The position numbers were made by a program, and so were the translations under genes. Positions 10,296-25,974 of a DNA stretch of 64,000 nucleotides are shown here, piece by piece (positions within the stretch are counted from its first letter, which is position 1; every line of letters begins with the position of its first letter). Source of the DNA: Ectocarpus siliculosus (Eukaryota > Sar > Phaeophyceae > Ectocarpales > Ectocarpaceae); assembly GCA_000310025.1 (NCBI GenBank), contig FN649749.1, positions 951,859 to 1,015,858 of the forward strand, in the 5' to 3' direction. The notes beneath the pieces were generated by a model. That model was given only the letters and a program-made list of their open reading frames with translations. It was not told where the DNA came from and did not search any database.

Positions 10296-12713
10296 GCCGG
10301 TGGAGCGTGTTTCGGGCGTTGCGAGATAGGCGCCTCTCTGTTTGCTTGTCAGAAGGAACGGGGACATGCCACGAATCAACAATTGATGGGCCCCCTGTAC
10401 GTAATGAAACAGCGGCACCTTTGGGTGCAGTCTTCTGCAGATGTGTGCTTGAGCAGTTCTGACTAGCTAGTAGGTTATTTTGGGATGAGGGTTGCAAATA
10501 GTATATGGAGGTAGAAGTAGGGACGTTACACTTGTGCTTTGGCATCTCGATCCATCTGAACATGTGAGCTGGTTGTTTGAGTTGCATCAAGTCCAGTACG
10601 ATGCTCGTGATATGTAATTTGAAATTTGCTTGCTACCATCGGTTTTGGCCTACCACTTCATATCTTCAAGTAGGTGCGAACGCGCGGACCTCTCAAACTT
10701 CCGCGGCGATGAAAAGTTGTTGGATGCTCTAGGCACAATTCCAACGGTAGGTACATTCTAGAATGGATGACCTTCTCACGCACGTGAACACCCGTGTTGC
10801 ATCGACTGCCAACCGTATACGCTTCGCCGTTTGCTCTCTACAGCAGTCTCGTCGACGTCATGAAAGATGAAACCATCAAGCATGGCGTTTACAAACATTG
10901 CATGGCTTTTTGATGAATCTGCGTTGCCCCGTACCGCCCCATCTCTCTTGTCCTCCGATCTGCTCTGTAGGGCACGCGACCAGATAGGAGAGAGGGTAGA
11001 GAAGAACCACGGAAGGAACGAGCACAGCCGCTGGAATTCAGAGAGCGGGAGAGACCACGCTGTGCAATCTCTTCACGGACATTAACTCTCTGTTGCCGTT
11101 GCCCCGTAGCATTGTGAGAAAGGCAAGAGAGGCCCCGACTCACCGCTGAATCTCTCTAACCTGTACCAGAATTTTAGATCTCGCACAGCCCAGCACACAC
11201 GCCCACAGCGGTCGTGCGTTGTGTGTGTGCGGCACAGGCCTGCTTCGCAGCGAGCCGAGGCTTGAGGGACAGAGGGCGCTGCTGCGTGGATAGGCGTGGC
11301 GAGAGGGGGGGATGGCACAAGCGGGGTGAGAGCAGTGTTTCCGATTTTGCGCTTGTGTCACGTGTTTGGGAAATTCGCCGCCAGGTTGTGTACCCCCGCA
11401 CGCTGTGTTCCGTAAAAACTCATCCGGGGTTGTGGGCAGTCACACTGCCGGAAATGGCCGACTTTGTCCCGTGTCTATGCCGCTCTCCATATCCCCCCTC
11501 TGCCCCGTTGCTTTTGAAGCTGTCGCTGCTGCACGCGCTGAGCGCTACGGATGGTAACTGTATGGCGGCAGCTGTGCAACGCACCCCTCCGTGGATATGC
11601 ATAACCATCGCCGGGAAATATATATTCCTTTTCGAAATAATAAGGAGGCGAACAGCGGCATCGCATATCACCCGTAAGTGCGGATAGAAGCAGCACTTGA
11701 TGGGCTTCGCACATGATTCCCTCGAACGTCGCACTCACGACCCCGACTGATCGGAAACACTGCTTTGCCGAGCATTGCTGTTCTCGTGACGTTGTTTGTT
11801 CCGCCTACGAGACAACTGTCACTTGTTGGGGGCCACAATAACAACACACCAGTTGTAGTCATGCAAGTAGTCTACATGTGCATGGCATGCATCGGTACTG
11901 CTGCTTTGTGTAGCATATAATTGCTGTTTCCGCAGGGTCGACCGAACACGAAGCCGTCTGTACCCATGCGGTGCCCCTGCCTCATACCAAAGCTTACGTT
12001 TGAGATGATCGGCATATCGGCACGCCGCTGGTGTGTAGCAGTGTTGTTTTGCTGGACGTGTTTTTTTATTTTCAAGTATTGTGTTTCCGACCTCCTTGGT
12101 CTCCGTCGCCACTACACACTACACCAGCGTGACGACACCTCCGAGTAGCAATGGCCCGAAGTGGTCGTTGCCGCTGAAGACTGTACGGGGGACGAGGGTG
12201 TGTGGTCTTGGGGATGGGAAGAAGGGCGCTTGAAAAGGTTCTTGTGTGAGAATGAGGCTTTCCAGAACTTTTTTTTTTTGCCGACGCGGGAAAAGCGGTC
12301 AGCACGTTCGGGGATGCCTGCCACCAGACCTGCTCTACACCAGCCGCTGACACACGCCGACGCAATAGATGTTGATATTTTCCATGTTCTGCTGTTACGG
12401 CAGTTTTTGGCCATTGTTTCGAAATCTGTGCTGGGTGCGTGCACAGCAGTGACTTGCAGGCAGCTGCATTTGCTTAAAACACCCGGGTTTGGAGTGCGTG
12501 GTATGTCTGCTCTTCGGGGGAGCGCATGCTGCTTGAACCACGCGTTGAGCGCGCAAGCCTTTTTGGATCGCCGGCCAGGTCGTGCGTTCACGCCTGTTGG
12601 CTGGAGAGTTAGGCAAACATGCTGAAAGGTGGCCCTAAGCCGTCTTTTCCCAAAAAGCTTCACCAATTCATAAGACGGCGCAACATGAGAAACAAAGTAG
12701 CCAGGAAAAACGA
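10296..12713. other. Gene-free stretch between head-to-head genes
   Basis: This is the left part of the 3-kb gap between the start codons of the ATPase gene (minus, 10295) and the Rab6 gene (plus, 13265). I see no exon with coding character. It must hold the promoter of the ATPase gene, but no individual site can be named. A T-run lies near 12270. Confidence 0.5.
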
Positions 12714-12802
12714 CGCGGGCTCTTCATGCCATTCCTCTTCTGCGGTGTGTTTCCCCTCAGTTCCACACACCGCAGAAGAGGAATGGTCATGAAGAGCCCG
12801 CG
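12714..12802. repeat. Near-perfect inverted repeat / hairpin (possible small-RNA precursor)
   Basis: The left arm 12714-12750 (starting CGCGGGCTCTTCATG) pairs with the right arm 12765-12802 (ending CATGAAGAGCCCGCG) over 37 base pairs with one single-base bulge, leaving a 14-nt loop at 12751-12764. Nothing around it looks coding. The geometry suits either a microRNA-type precursor or a recent palindromic insertion. It lies about 460 bp upstream of the Rab6 start codon. The pairing is seen directly; the function is inference. Confidence 0.8.
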
Positions 12803-13120
12803 TTGTTTCGCCTAGCTAGCTCAATAAGGGGTGCGAGATTGTTTTGGCGGTGGTACCTATAGGTTTGGCTGGCTACAACGTGCGAACAGAAGTTTTCAAC
12901 GCGCCGCGGGCCGGACTGCAGAAGGCGTCCGTCGAAGGCGTCAAAGAACAGTCATCTTCGTGCCCCCTCCTCGATCCACCATAGATATCATATCAATTTT
13001 TAATATATTTTATGAAACAAAACAAACAACTTTTTCCGGCTGGGCGTTCGATGGATGTCTGATTGAGCCTTGCCTTGAAACTTGGCCAACCAAGGGGCCA
13101 AAGGATTCAAATTTGGAAGC

Positions 13121-13137
13121 ACCCCCCCCCCCCCCCT
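13121..13137. repeat. Poly-C tract
   Basis: About 17 consecutive C residues, upstream of the Rab6 first exon. No function is apparent. Confidence 0.8.
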
Positions 13138-13264
13138 CCTCCCCTCGCCCGTGTTCTTCGTACTCTTAATCCACTTTTGGGCGGAGGGTTAACCGGCGTT
13201 AGGTGGAGGGTCTAATCGTACTGAAGTAAGATTTAATGTGGCATAGTATAGCGTGTGTACCCCT

Positions 13265-18001
<4,737 letters not shown>

Positions 18002-20170
18002 CGTTTCAAGCACGGGCGGCGTCCGTTTTGTCTGGAGCTTGATCGCGGAATGAATGAGGGGCACGGAACGGTGTTGCGGGGTGCCGATTATCTAGTGCAT
18101 CCTGAACGAAGCCAGAGTGGACGTCGGCCTGGCAGCGAAATCGGGTCGGGCTGTTGGCACGAGAGGCCCGGAGCTCGACGGTTACAGCGTTCGCTTCGCT
18201 TTGCACGAGTAGGAGGGATATGGCGGCGCGCTCGTGTTCCCTCGGGTGACTTGTATTACGGGAAGAAGAACACGGTGGGCGTGCGCTGGTGTGGTACGAG
18301 TCAAAAAATGTTGGTTCTTGAACAAATGGAGGCGTTGCTGGCTTTTGCAGTGCTGGCGGTGTTCGGCTTTTTTCGTCTATGGCGAGTTGTCTGTTTTTCC
18401 GGGCAGGGTGATGACTACTACTCTTCTGCCAGATTTCGACAGTAGTTGCTTTGAAACAGAGACGCGATTTCCCTTGTACTTGTTGTCCTCGGCGTGGGGT
18501 TTGTTCTTTGGTTCTGTCTCTACTGAATTTTGAAATTGACTCAATACGATGAAAAATATCGGGAGCATCCGACGACTAGTCTTCGAATCTTACGTACCAG
18601 GGTATGCATTGTAGTGGCCCGACGCATTACGATTAGGCGTGCTGAGACTGAGGGTATCGTGGCGTACGCAAAACAAACACACACGGTCCCGGTCATGAGG
18701 GTCGCAGCAGTTTTGGAAAAGGAGGCATCAAGCGTGGTTCGGCGAGATGAGATAAAGTCTCTTGCGTTCGTTGGTGGCGTTTCATTTAATGCTATTTTCG
18801 GTCTACTGACACGTTTTGACCCGTGGGTTCGAATCTCGGTGCATTATGAACAAATGAGTTTTTTTTTACACCAAGCCAGCACTATGGTGTGGAAGGCGAT
18901 GATCTCGTGTGTACACAACATCTCGACTTCACGTCTCGCGATAAAAGTGAACGGAAGCATGTGTTGATGCCTGTTTGACGAAATGAGAAGTATAGACTCG
19001 TGGCATTCCACAGATTGTCTGCAGGAAATAAAGGCGGCATGTCCTCTTGTGTACAAGGTGCGGCCGCCGGAGGTGGCCACCGTTCACATCTCACCTGACA
19101 CAAGAACGTCGGTGGATGGTACAGTACACGTGAAAAGTGTATCCTGCGCAGTTTGTTTTACACACGTACACGTTGTTGTGGCACCCACATATGCATATAC
19201 TTCGCACGCAGTGCTGCAGCATATGGCCTAGGATGGCGCTACATCCTGCACGTACCTATCGAAGACGTCTTATTTTCCGTTCAAGGCGCGGCCACCGAAG
19301 GCGCCCCGAAAAAGACAGGGCTACAGCACTTTGAATGGTATTTTAAGTCCGCGTCAATCTCTCTTCCGTGCTTGGCGTTGTTCGCCAGTGATATCAGAAT
19401 GGAAGTTGATGAGAGTATGCACAAACGTATGCCCAATATACCCAATGTGCCAGCCAAAGTAGAGAACAAACTGCGACCGGTCCGCAGAACTCCTCTGCGA
19501 GCGCTGCTATGAAATACCCGCTGTTGCGGGTGCACGGTTGGCGGCATGCCAGGTATATCATGTAAAGCCCATCTTTATCTTCGGAAACCCAGCTACTGTG
19601 AAGCGCGGCAATTTCGTTCAGGGGGGCGTGGAGCAAATAGCCTTGATTTGCAGAAGTACAAGTGGCAACTTTGGGTGTCTTGCATCGTTCGCGTATGATG
19701 GGGCGGGTTTGGTTGCAAGGTCGGGCATGTATTTGCCCGGCATCGATGGCATGTGTTATGTAGTCGGAGGACGAATGTATGCCTGGAGAGGCAAACAAAG
19801 CAAAGCGTGGGAAGGGCTTAGAAAGGGCATGCTTTGCCAGAAAGAGTGCACGGCATCGCCACGAGACTTTGGCGGTGCTGGCAAGAAGGGGGACTCGTGC
19901 GGTTGTGAAACCGTTAGGAGATATACGACGGAGCGCTTCAACGGCAATCCTGCCAGCAGTATGTGAACGCTCACCCATTCTCTTGCCACATTTTGCTGCC
20001 CTCGCTGGCAACCTCACACAGTATAGGAACAGCAGACGTCAACTACACTACATTCTCAGGGGTCTGACAACACCGTTGACCCCCACCAAATCAGCGTTGC
20101 GCCTAAGTAGCCTCCGCATTTTCAGTAGCACGACACGGTCGATGAATTGGGAGTGGAAGTTGCTCTAATT
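18002..20170. other. Rab6 3' flank and gene-free DNA
   Basis: The first several hundred bases are probably Rab6 3' untranslated sequence. Two long overlapping frames (18530-18967 plus; 19394-20017 minus) lack motifs or splice borders and are left out. A B-box-like word near 18827 is discussed among the rejected items. Confidence 0.45.
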
Positions 20171-20174
20171 TACA

Positions 20175-21737
20175 GGAAAATGATACAGATGGGTCGTTGA
20201 AATAGAGCTCCATGGAACCACGGCCTTGAAGATATTCTTGCCCATGACACTTCGACAATAGGCACGGCTTTCGGCGGCATAAGTTCTGGTGAAAAACTGA
20301 CTTGCGGTTCCTTCAAAACATGCTGTCTCACTGGCGTACAAGTAGCCCTATTCACTCCTTCATTCTTGGCCATCCATGTCATTCATGTCGAGCGCAACCT
20401 GCGCCCTCAGTCCTGGTGTGAAACCGAGTCCTACAAAACATGCTGTATCATGGTCGTAACCCTACGTAAGAACTTCACTCCTTCATTCCTTTGCATGACA
20501 TTCATTCATATCGAGTGCTCTGTGCCCGAAGTCCCGGTCTGAAACGAGTCCTGACTCCGACACGCATATATATCTTGCTGGTTTGGTCGCCTCAGAAGCA
20601 TACCATCGCAGGATGTCATTGCCAAATATATGCCCTTCAGAGTATACCACGATACTGTTGAAGAACTGGTTGTGAAAATACTGCGAGAACCCAGTCGGTA
20701 AAACATGAGGACTCCATGATAACGGGCCTGACTATTTTCACTCCTCCTTCCGTCCACGAAATTCGCAGCAGGTTCGGCGGTGTTCGGAGAAATACCTTAC
20801 ACCAAATGCTTCAAGGGATCAAAGTAACCTCCGTCACCTTCTGCTCCCGCGCGGCCGCCCTTCTCCGAAACAAGGTACCAGCCACCGTAAGTAGTACGTC
20901 ACCTCTTCCCCACTTGGATTTTGAATTGAATATGGTCTCAGATAGTATAGAATCGGAGCAATACTCTGCGCAGCGTCGAATGGGTAGGACCAACAATGTG
21001 AGTTCGTGGTACCGAAATCACTCTTGGTAGCACCGAAATGATTGTTAATGGTAACAGTCTGTAACATGCGCCAGTACGACAACGGACACCTTCACACTCC
21101 CTTGGCCCCTGGAATATGAATATGATGTCGATGCCATATTTCCCTCTGTATCTTGTTTTGAAGCATCGCCCAATCCTTCAAAACCTGTAGTCTATGGACC
21201 TGACCAAAACTGATTTAAGGCAGTGCACCACGTGTATTCCCCACCTCTATTCATTTCGTGAAAAACCAACGCGAAACCTTAACAGCGAAACACTGCTCAT
21301 GTACATCATGCTGCAAGGTTCAAGTACGTGTAAGTCGCTCAGTCTAGTTTCCTTGGTATATAGCCGGAATGACCGTCCAAACATGGCATGGGCATAGGAA
21401 ACTGCACTCACGCCCTGCGATGCCATGCTTCTGATTCGATTATACCAGAAGAATATGCGTCTCGGAGTCAGGACTCGGCTTTGGGTACAGATAGCTCTCG
21501 ATATGAATGAATGTCATGACAAGAATGAACGTGTGAAGTTCTCACGTAGGGCTACGACAGTGAAACAGCATGTTGTAAAGGAGACCGGTTTCGGTTTCAC
21601 ATCGGAAGTTGGGAATCCGAAAGCCCTGTCAATGAATGGCTTGGGCAAGAACGAATGAGTGAACTTCGTGTGAAGACCGTGTGTCCATGGAGCTCAATTT
21701 CATCAACGACCCATACCATTTTCCTTTGGGATGTCAC
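20175..21737. mobile_element. Long-inverted-repeat (foldback-like) element, diverged
   Basis: The left arm from 20175 and the right arm ending near 21737 are inverted copies at roughly 75-80 percent by eye. Anchors on the left (plus strand) are GGGTCGTTGAAATAGAGCTC, CATGGAACCACGGCCTTG, ACAACATGCTGT-type sequence near 20316, and CATTCATATCGAGTGCTC. Their reverse complements lie at about 21715-21690, 21690-21670, 21575-21560 and 21520-21495. Pairing can be followed inward to about 20640 and 21385. No transposase is visible in the central 0.7 kb. Confidence 0.65.
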
Positions 21738-22183
21738 AATAGTTTGGCAAAATTTTACTCCCAATTCGACGATCGTGTCGTACTATGTACTGAACACGCA
21801 GAGTTGCGTTTCAAATGCATGTCGGTTTCCTCGACAAGTTGCTCCTGGTGCCCGAAACACGTGTGCCCTTGCTTGCGCTCCCCACTCCTTCCTCCACCCA
21901 GGTTTACGCTTCCGTCTTGTCAGTCGGGGCCGTTCCACAACGAACGCCTATGGACCTCTGGGTGCTGCGCGCCGGCCAAAGTGCTGACGAAACTGCTGGC
22001 CAACGTGGTCTGGTTTGCGGTTCGTTTGTATGCAGCGATGGAGTCTTCTCTGTAGAATATGTAACCGATCCACCCTGCACCCTCGTTGGCCGTCTTAAGG
22101 AAGGTAGCATGTAGGCCTACATGCATAGCGGCAACCGCATGTTGGCTTCGGCCAAATGACGACTTGCGCGACAGCCGGCGACC

Positions 22184-22301
22184 GTGGGGACACGACAAAG
22201 TTGGTTTTGTGCCGATTGGAAGTGTTCTCGGAAGTTCGCGCGGTGGGGACACGACAAAGTTGGTTTTGTGCCGATTTGAAGTGTTCTCGGAAGTTCGCGC
22301 G
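22184..22301 (+). repeat. Tandem duplication, 59-bp unit
   Basis: Two adjacent copies beginning GTGGGGACACGACAAAGTTG and ending GGAAGTTCGCGCG differ at one base in the core. A third, diverged relative of the flanking sequence starts near 22380 (GTTGGTTTCGGCCATTTTCC, compared with GTTGGCTTCGGCCAAATGAC at 22141). The first pair is nearly identical and therefore recent. Confidence 0.9.
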
Positions 22302-22861
22302 GTGTCGTCAAATGCCTAACTTACGACACCGCCGAGATGGTGCTTCGGCCGCATTGTTGAGCGTATGTCGGCACCCACATGTTGGTTTCGGCCATTTTCC
22401 GGCTTGTGCGACAGTCGGGGGCCTGAGAGCACAGCTCAATTGTTTTCGTGCGTGTTAGGGGTGTTTTTCGCAAAGATATTTTTCGGTGTCGAACACAGGC
22501 AACTATGACACGAACGAGCTTGCATGACAGCTGAGAGACGTATGAACGCAGAGAATGTTGGTTGGAAGCATTTTTGTGTGGTGTCGTAAACATGTGTTAC
22601 GAGATGGGTGTCTGTGGCAAATGACATCAGATTTCCGTAAAAAAATACCCGGAAAACGGAGAATGCATGCGCTACGTATTTCATGGTACGTCATAACACG
22701 CAACATACACGTATCACCCCGTAAGCAACACCGTTGTGCTCCCACGACCCACGGCTATTAGGCAAGCCAGGAAAGTACAAGCGTTAGTGGTGGATAAATC
22801 CTCACAACGATTGACCATCGCATCAATGCGGGGTGCGCGGATTTGTACAGAGTCCTGTAGA

Positions 22862-23405
22862 GGGTTTGGCCTGTGGAGCAGGTCTGGCGAATCTTCTTCA
22901 CCGCCCTTTGAGCCACTGAGCCCCCGTGGGTGGGACCCCCTAGTCCGATTGGGGTGCCCGATGGTTTGTATGATAGGTATGGGCCATGCCAACACAACGC
23001 AAGTCTTCGTAGGGCAAACGGCATCCTGTAGATAGATTCACCGGGTGGAGCAGATATGCCATAATATCTGCTCCACCGGCCTTTGAGCCACCGAGCCACC
23101 GTGGGTGGGCGTTTCTGTGCGTCTACCGATCCAAATGACGTCCTCGATGGCTTGTATGATAGCTATGAGCCGTGTCAACACAACGCAAGTCTTCGTAGGG
23201 CAAACGATGCCTTTAGATAGAGTTTGGCCTGGTGGAGGAGATATGTAATCTGCTTGGTGGAGCAGATATGTATCATATCTGCTCCACCGGCCTGTGACCC
23301 ACTGAGTCCCCGTGGATGGGCGTTTCTCTGCACCCACCGGTCGGGTTGGGGTGCCCGATGACTTGAATGATAGCTATGGGCCGTGGCAACATGCTACGGC
23401 CAGAT
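22862..23405 (+). repeat. Tandem array of ~185-bp units with internal palindromes
   Basis: Three units start near 22862, 23040 and 23221. Shared anchors are CCGTGGGTGGG or CCGTGGATGGG, TTGTATGATAG, CAACACAACGCAAGTCTTCG and GTAGGGCAAACG. Units 2 and 3 carry the palindrome GGTGGAGCAGATAT...ATATCTGCTCCACC (23044-23077 and 23256-23288). Weaker relatives continue at about 23560-23660 and 23746-23900. No open frame is conserved across units. Confidence 0.75.
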
Positions 23406-24551
23406 TTAGGCGCGGTTCAGCTGTGTGATTTGAGGTATAGTGGGGCTAATGACATTTACCCCCCCCTAGATGCTGCGGATGCGAGGTCAATGGTCTAACG
23501 ACTACGGCATGCACGACTATGAGTACACCCCCCCCCCTAGATGCTGCGGAACCCCCTCTGTTGACCATATCTTGGTAGGAATATGTTGGATGCGAGTGTC
23601 CGATAACTTGTATGACCGGTATGGACCGTGCCAACACGATGCAAAAGGTTTGGGGCCAATTGGAGCTGTGATTGGAGCTGTGTGGACGGAGGTTCGAGAC
23701 GGTTACTACTACCTGGGATGCTGCGGATCCCCCGTTTTTCAGCATATCTCTGCAGCCACTGGTCCGATTCACCCTACTAGCTTTCCACATAGCTGTAGCC
23801 CATACCTACACGATGGCATTGGTTTGAGGGCGATGGGAGCTCTGTGGGCGGAGATCTGCCTGGTGGAGCAAATAAGAAGCTACTCCACCGATGGAGCAAA
23901 TAGCTTTGCCGAAAAAAAAAACAAAGGCAAAAAACCCCGGTAACCTCGTTGCCGAGCTCACGAAGTGACCGGCTTGTTTTAAAACGTTATTTCCCAGCGA
24001 CGAAGACCCAACCCCGATGGCAAACACCGAGGGGGGTGGCGAGGGGGGGTAAATGGTGGCTGAATGTTGGTGCCCGCCGGCGCAATCGCAATAATCTTGC
24101 AAGTACTGCACGCTATTAACCCATTTTAGGGTGGGGTACAAGCAACCAATCAGTTCAAGGGCAGCAGCCGCCCGAGCAACGACAAGAAGAACACGACTTG
24201 ATTCCCTGTCGAGGACAAACTGGTCGTGTGGGGGGCGAGAGTTATAACATATGGTATGTGTTATTGGACTCCCTTTCCACCAGCAACCGTATCTCCTACT
24301 GGATGGAAATATGCACTAGATTGGCGCCCGCATTTGGCTCTAGTCCGCAAGCTGACAAAGCAATGCCCACCCTTCCCCAAAGGTACCCACCCGTACAGAT
24401 TCGTATGATGGAGATTCACAGTTGGTTGGCCTCGACGTTCCCGGCCTTCATAAATCCGCAGCTCCTGGCACGCTCGGCTGTGGGGTTTCTGGGCATGGGA
24501 CGGTACAAGACACAGGTGAGGAGATAACACCGGCCGTTTCTTCGTCTTAGG

Positions 24552-24950
24552 TCAGTCTGTGGCAAACACATCCCAACACTGATGAGGCATACGATCTAGT
24601 ATCTTGGCGTGCGTGCGCAGCTGGAAGACCGAGCCGCACGAAACTACACTCCTGAAATAGTACGCAGCGCACCTTGGCAGAAGGCGGTTGCTGGCGGGTA
24701 GAATCTTATCGGTCTTGCCCCCTCCCGCTTCCCATGCTTGAATATTTTCCCTGCCAATCTCTTTGCAACCGTCGTGTCGGCAGCCTTCTAAGGTCCACAG
24801 GTTGCCTTTTACCTCTACTATTTCGCGCTTCCTAGAGATTTTGGGAGGGTAAGCACGCACGATTATCTGGCCTGGAGGCCAGGTGGGCATATTTGAGAAC
24901 AACACTGCAGATTGTCGAGCGGTATCAAACTCTACGGCAGCAATGCCGCA
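24552..24950 (-). CDS. Unrecognised open frame, possible exon or gene remnant
   Basis: An open frame of about 130 residues ends at TGA 24554-24552 with a C-terminal CWDVFATD. It contains VEFDTARQSAVLFSNMPTW followed by PPGQIIVRAYPPKI, then a mixed charged region with two Cys-containing segments and RTHAKILDRMPHQC. The composition is protein-like rather than low-complexity, and the frame continues upstream of the first ATG to about 24950. No family is recognised. It sits alone in the repeat-rich block, so it may be a transposon or pseudogene remnant. No flanking exon was found. Confidence 0.3.
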   Translation of the reverse strand, partial: CGIAAVEFDTARQSAVLFSNMPTWPPGQIIVRAYPPKISRKREIVEVKGNLWTLEGCRHDGCKEIGRENIQAWEAGGGKTDKILPASNRLLPRCAAYYFRSVVSCGSVFQLRTHAKILDRMPHQCWDVFATD

Positions 24951-25970
24951 ACACTATTTCACTCTTTCGACGACAAAAACATGTACCAATAACGTAGACG
25001 TTGGTGATTTTGTGACGAAGAAGTGAAATGTTTGCTACCCTGTTGCCACCACAACCTCAGTTACCTTTTCTCCAAGCCTGCTGCTTGCCAAATTTTGAAG
25101 TCGTAGAATTTCCGGCCCAGTGTCACGGACCGTGTGCCTTTGACATCGTTGCAGCAGACTGTAGCCCCGTCTTCCACCCTTGGTCGGTGCTCTCACAGAG
25201 TAAGCAAGTCAACGGGATGGCCCGAGAGATGATATGTGAAGGCAAGACATGAGCGCGAAATACCATAAGGGAGGATTCATGTGAGAACTCGCTCAGCGTT
25301 TTGAAATGTTCATGTAGTACGGTCCACCACGCTCAATCCGGAGAGTCAAAAGAGCGGAGGGAACTGGTAGAGGGACGGGCCCGACGAATACTTTAAAAAA
25401 AAACACAGCAACGGCGCAGGGTGCGAATAGAATGCTGGCCAAGGCAAGAACATCCAATGTTCAAGGCGTGCACGGAGATGACTGCGACGATCTGGTGCTT
25501 TGCGAGGCACCAGCACAATGCCATGAGGTGGAAGTGATCCAGACATGAGACGCTTTAGGAGTATTGACATTTGGAGCCTGAGGGAATCGCGTGTGCCTAC
25601 GTAGAACGGTTCTGAAAAATGTGTACGGAACAGGGAATAGCGCCGGCGGCTGTGGAATCGATACGCAACACGTGAACATTGATCCCGAAGAAGGAGAATG
25701 ACTTCTGAAATGAAAATACGTTCAGTTATCGTGTCAATAACGACGTACCAAACCTAGCGACGGTGAGAGACTCGAGCGCTGTGTTATTGTCGTGAGACAG
25801 CAGGACCCTACAACCAAATCTCAACGACTTTTGTTACTGAAGGACGCGAACAAGCGCTAGCAAGAGAGTGGGAAAGATCGAAGGCCAACGGGATGATCTG
25901 TGCATTCAGACGTGTCGGTGGCAATAGGTTCCTCGGCCGCGGTCGTACTACACAGAGACTAAGAGGGAAC
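24951..25970. other. Gene-free stretch
   Basis: Short frames on both strands overlap without motifs or splice structure. A short A-run lies near 25394-25403. Confidence 0.45.
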
Positions 25971-25974
25971 GGCA

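Noticed and set aside
18787-18846. tRNA-like segment with a B-box-like GGGTTCGAATCTC and 6-bp pairing ends (TAATGC/GCATTA)
   Set aside because: Only 60 nt long, with no D-arm or A box and a mismatched T-stem; too short for a nuclear tRNA gene.
19394-20017. 207-codon minus-strand open frame overlapping a 142-codon plus-strand frame
   Set aside because: No motif, no splice structure, and both strands open together, which suggests chance.
22862-23405. CRISPR-like array
   Set aside because: Units are ~185 bp with diverged copies and no short direct repeats with unique spacers; the DNA is eukaryotic.
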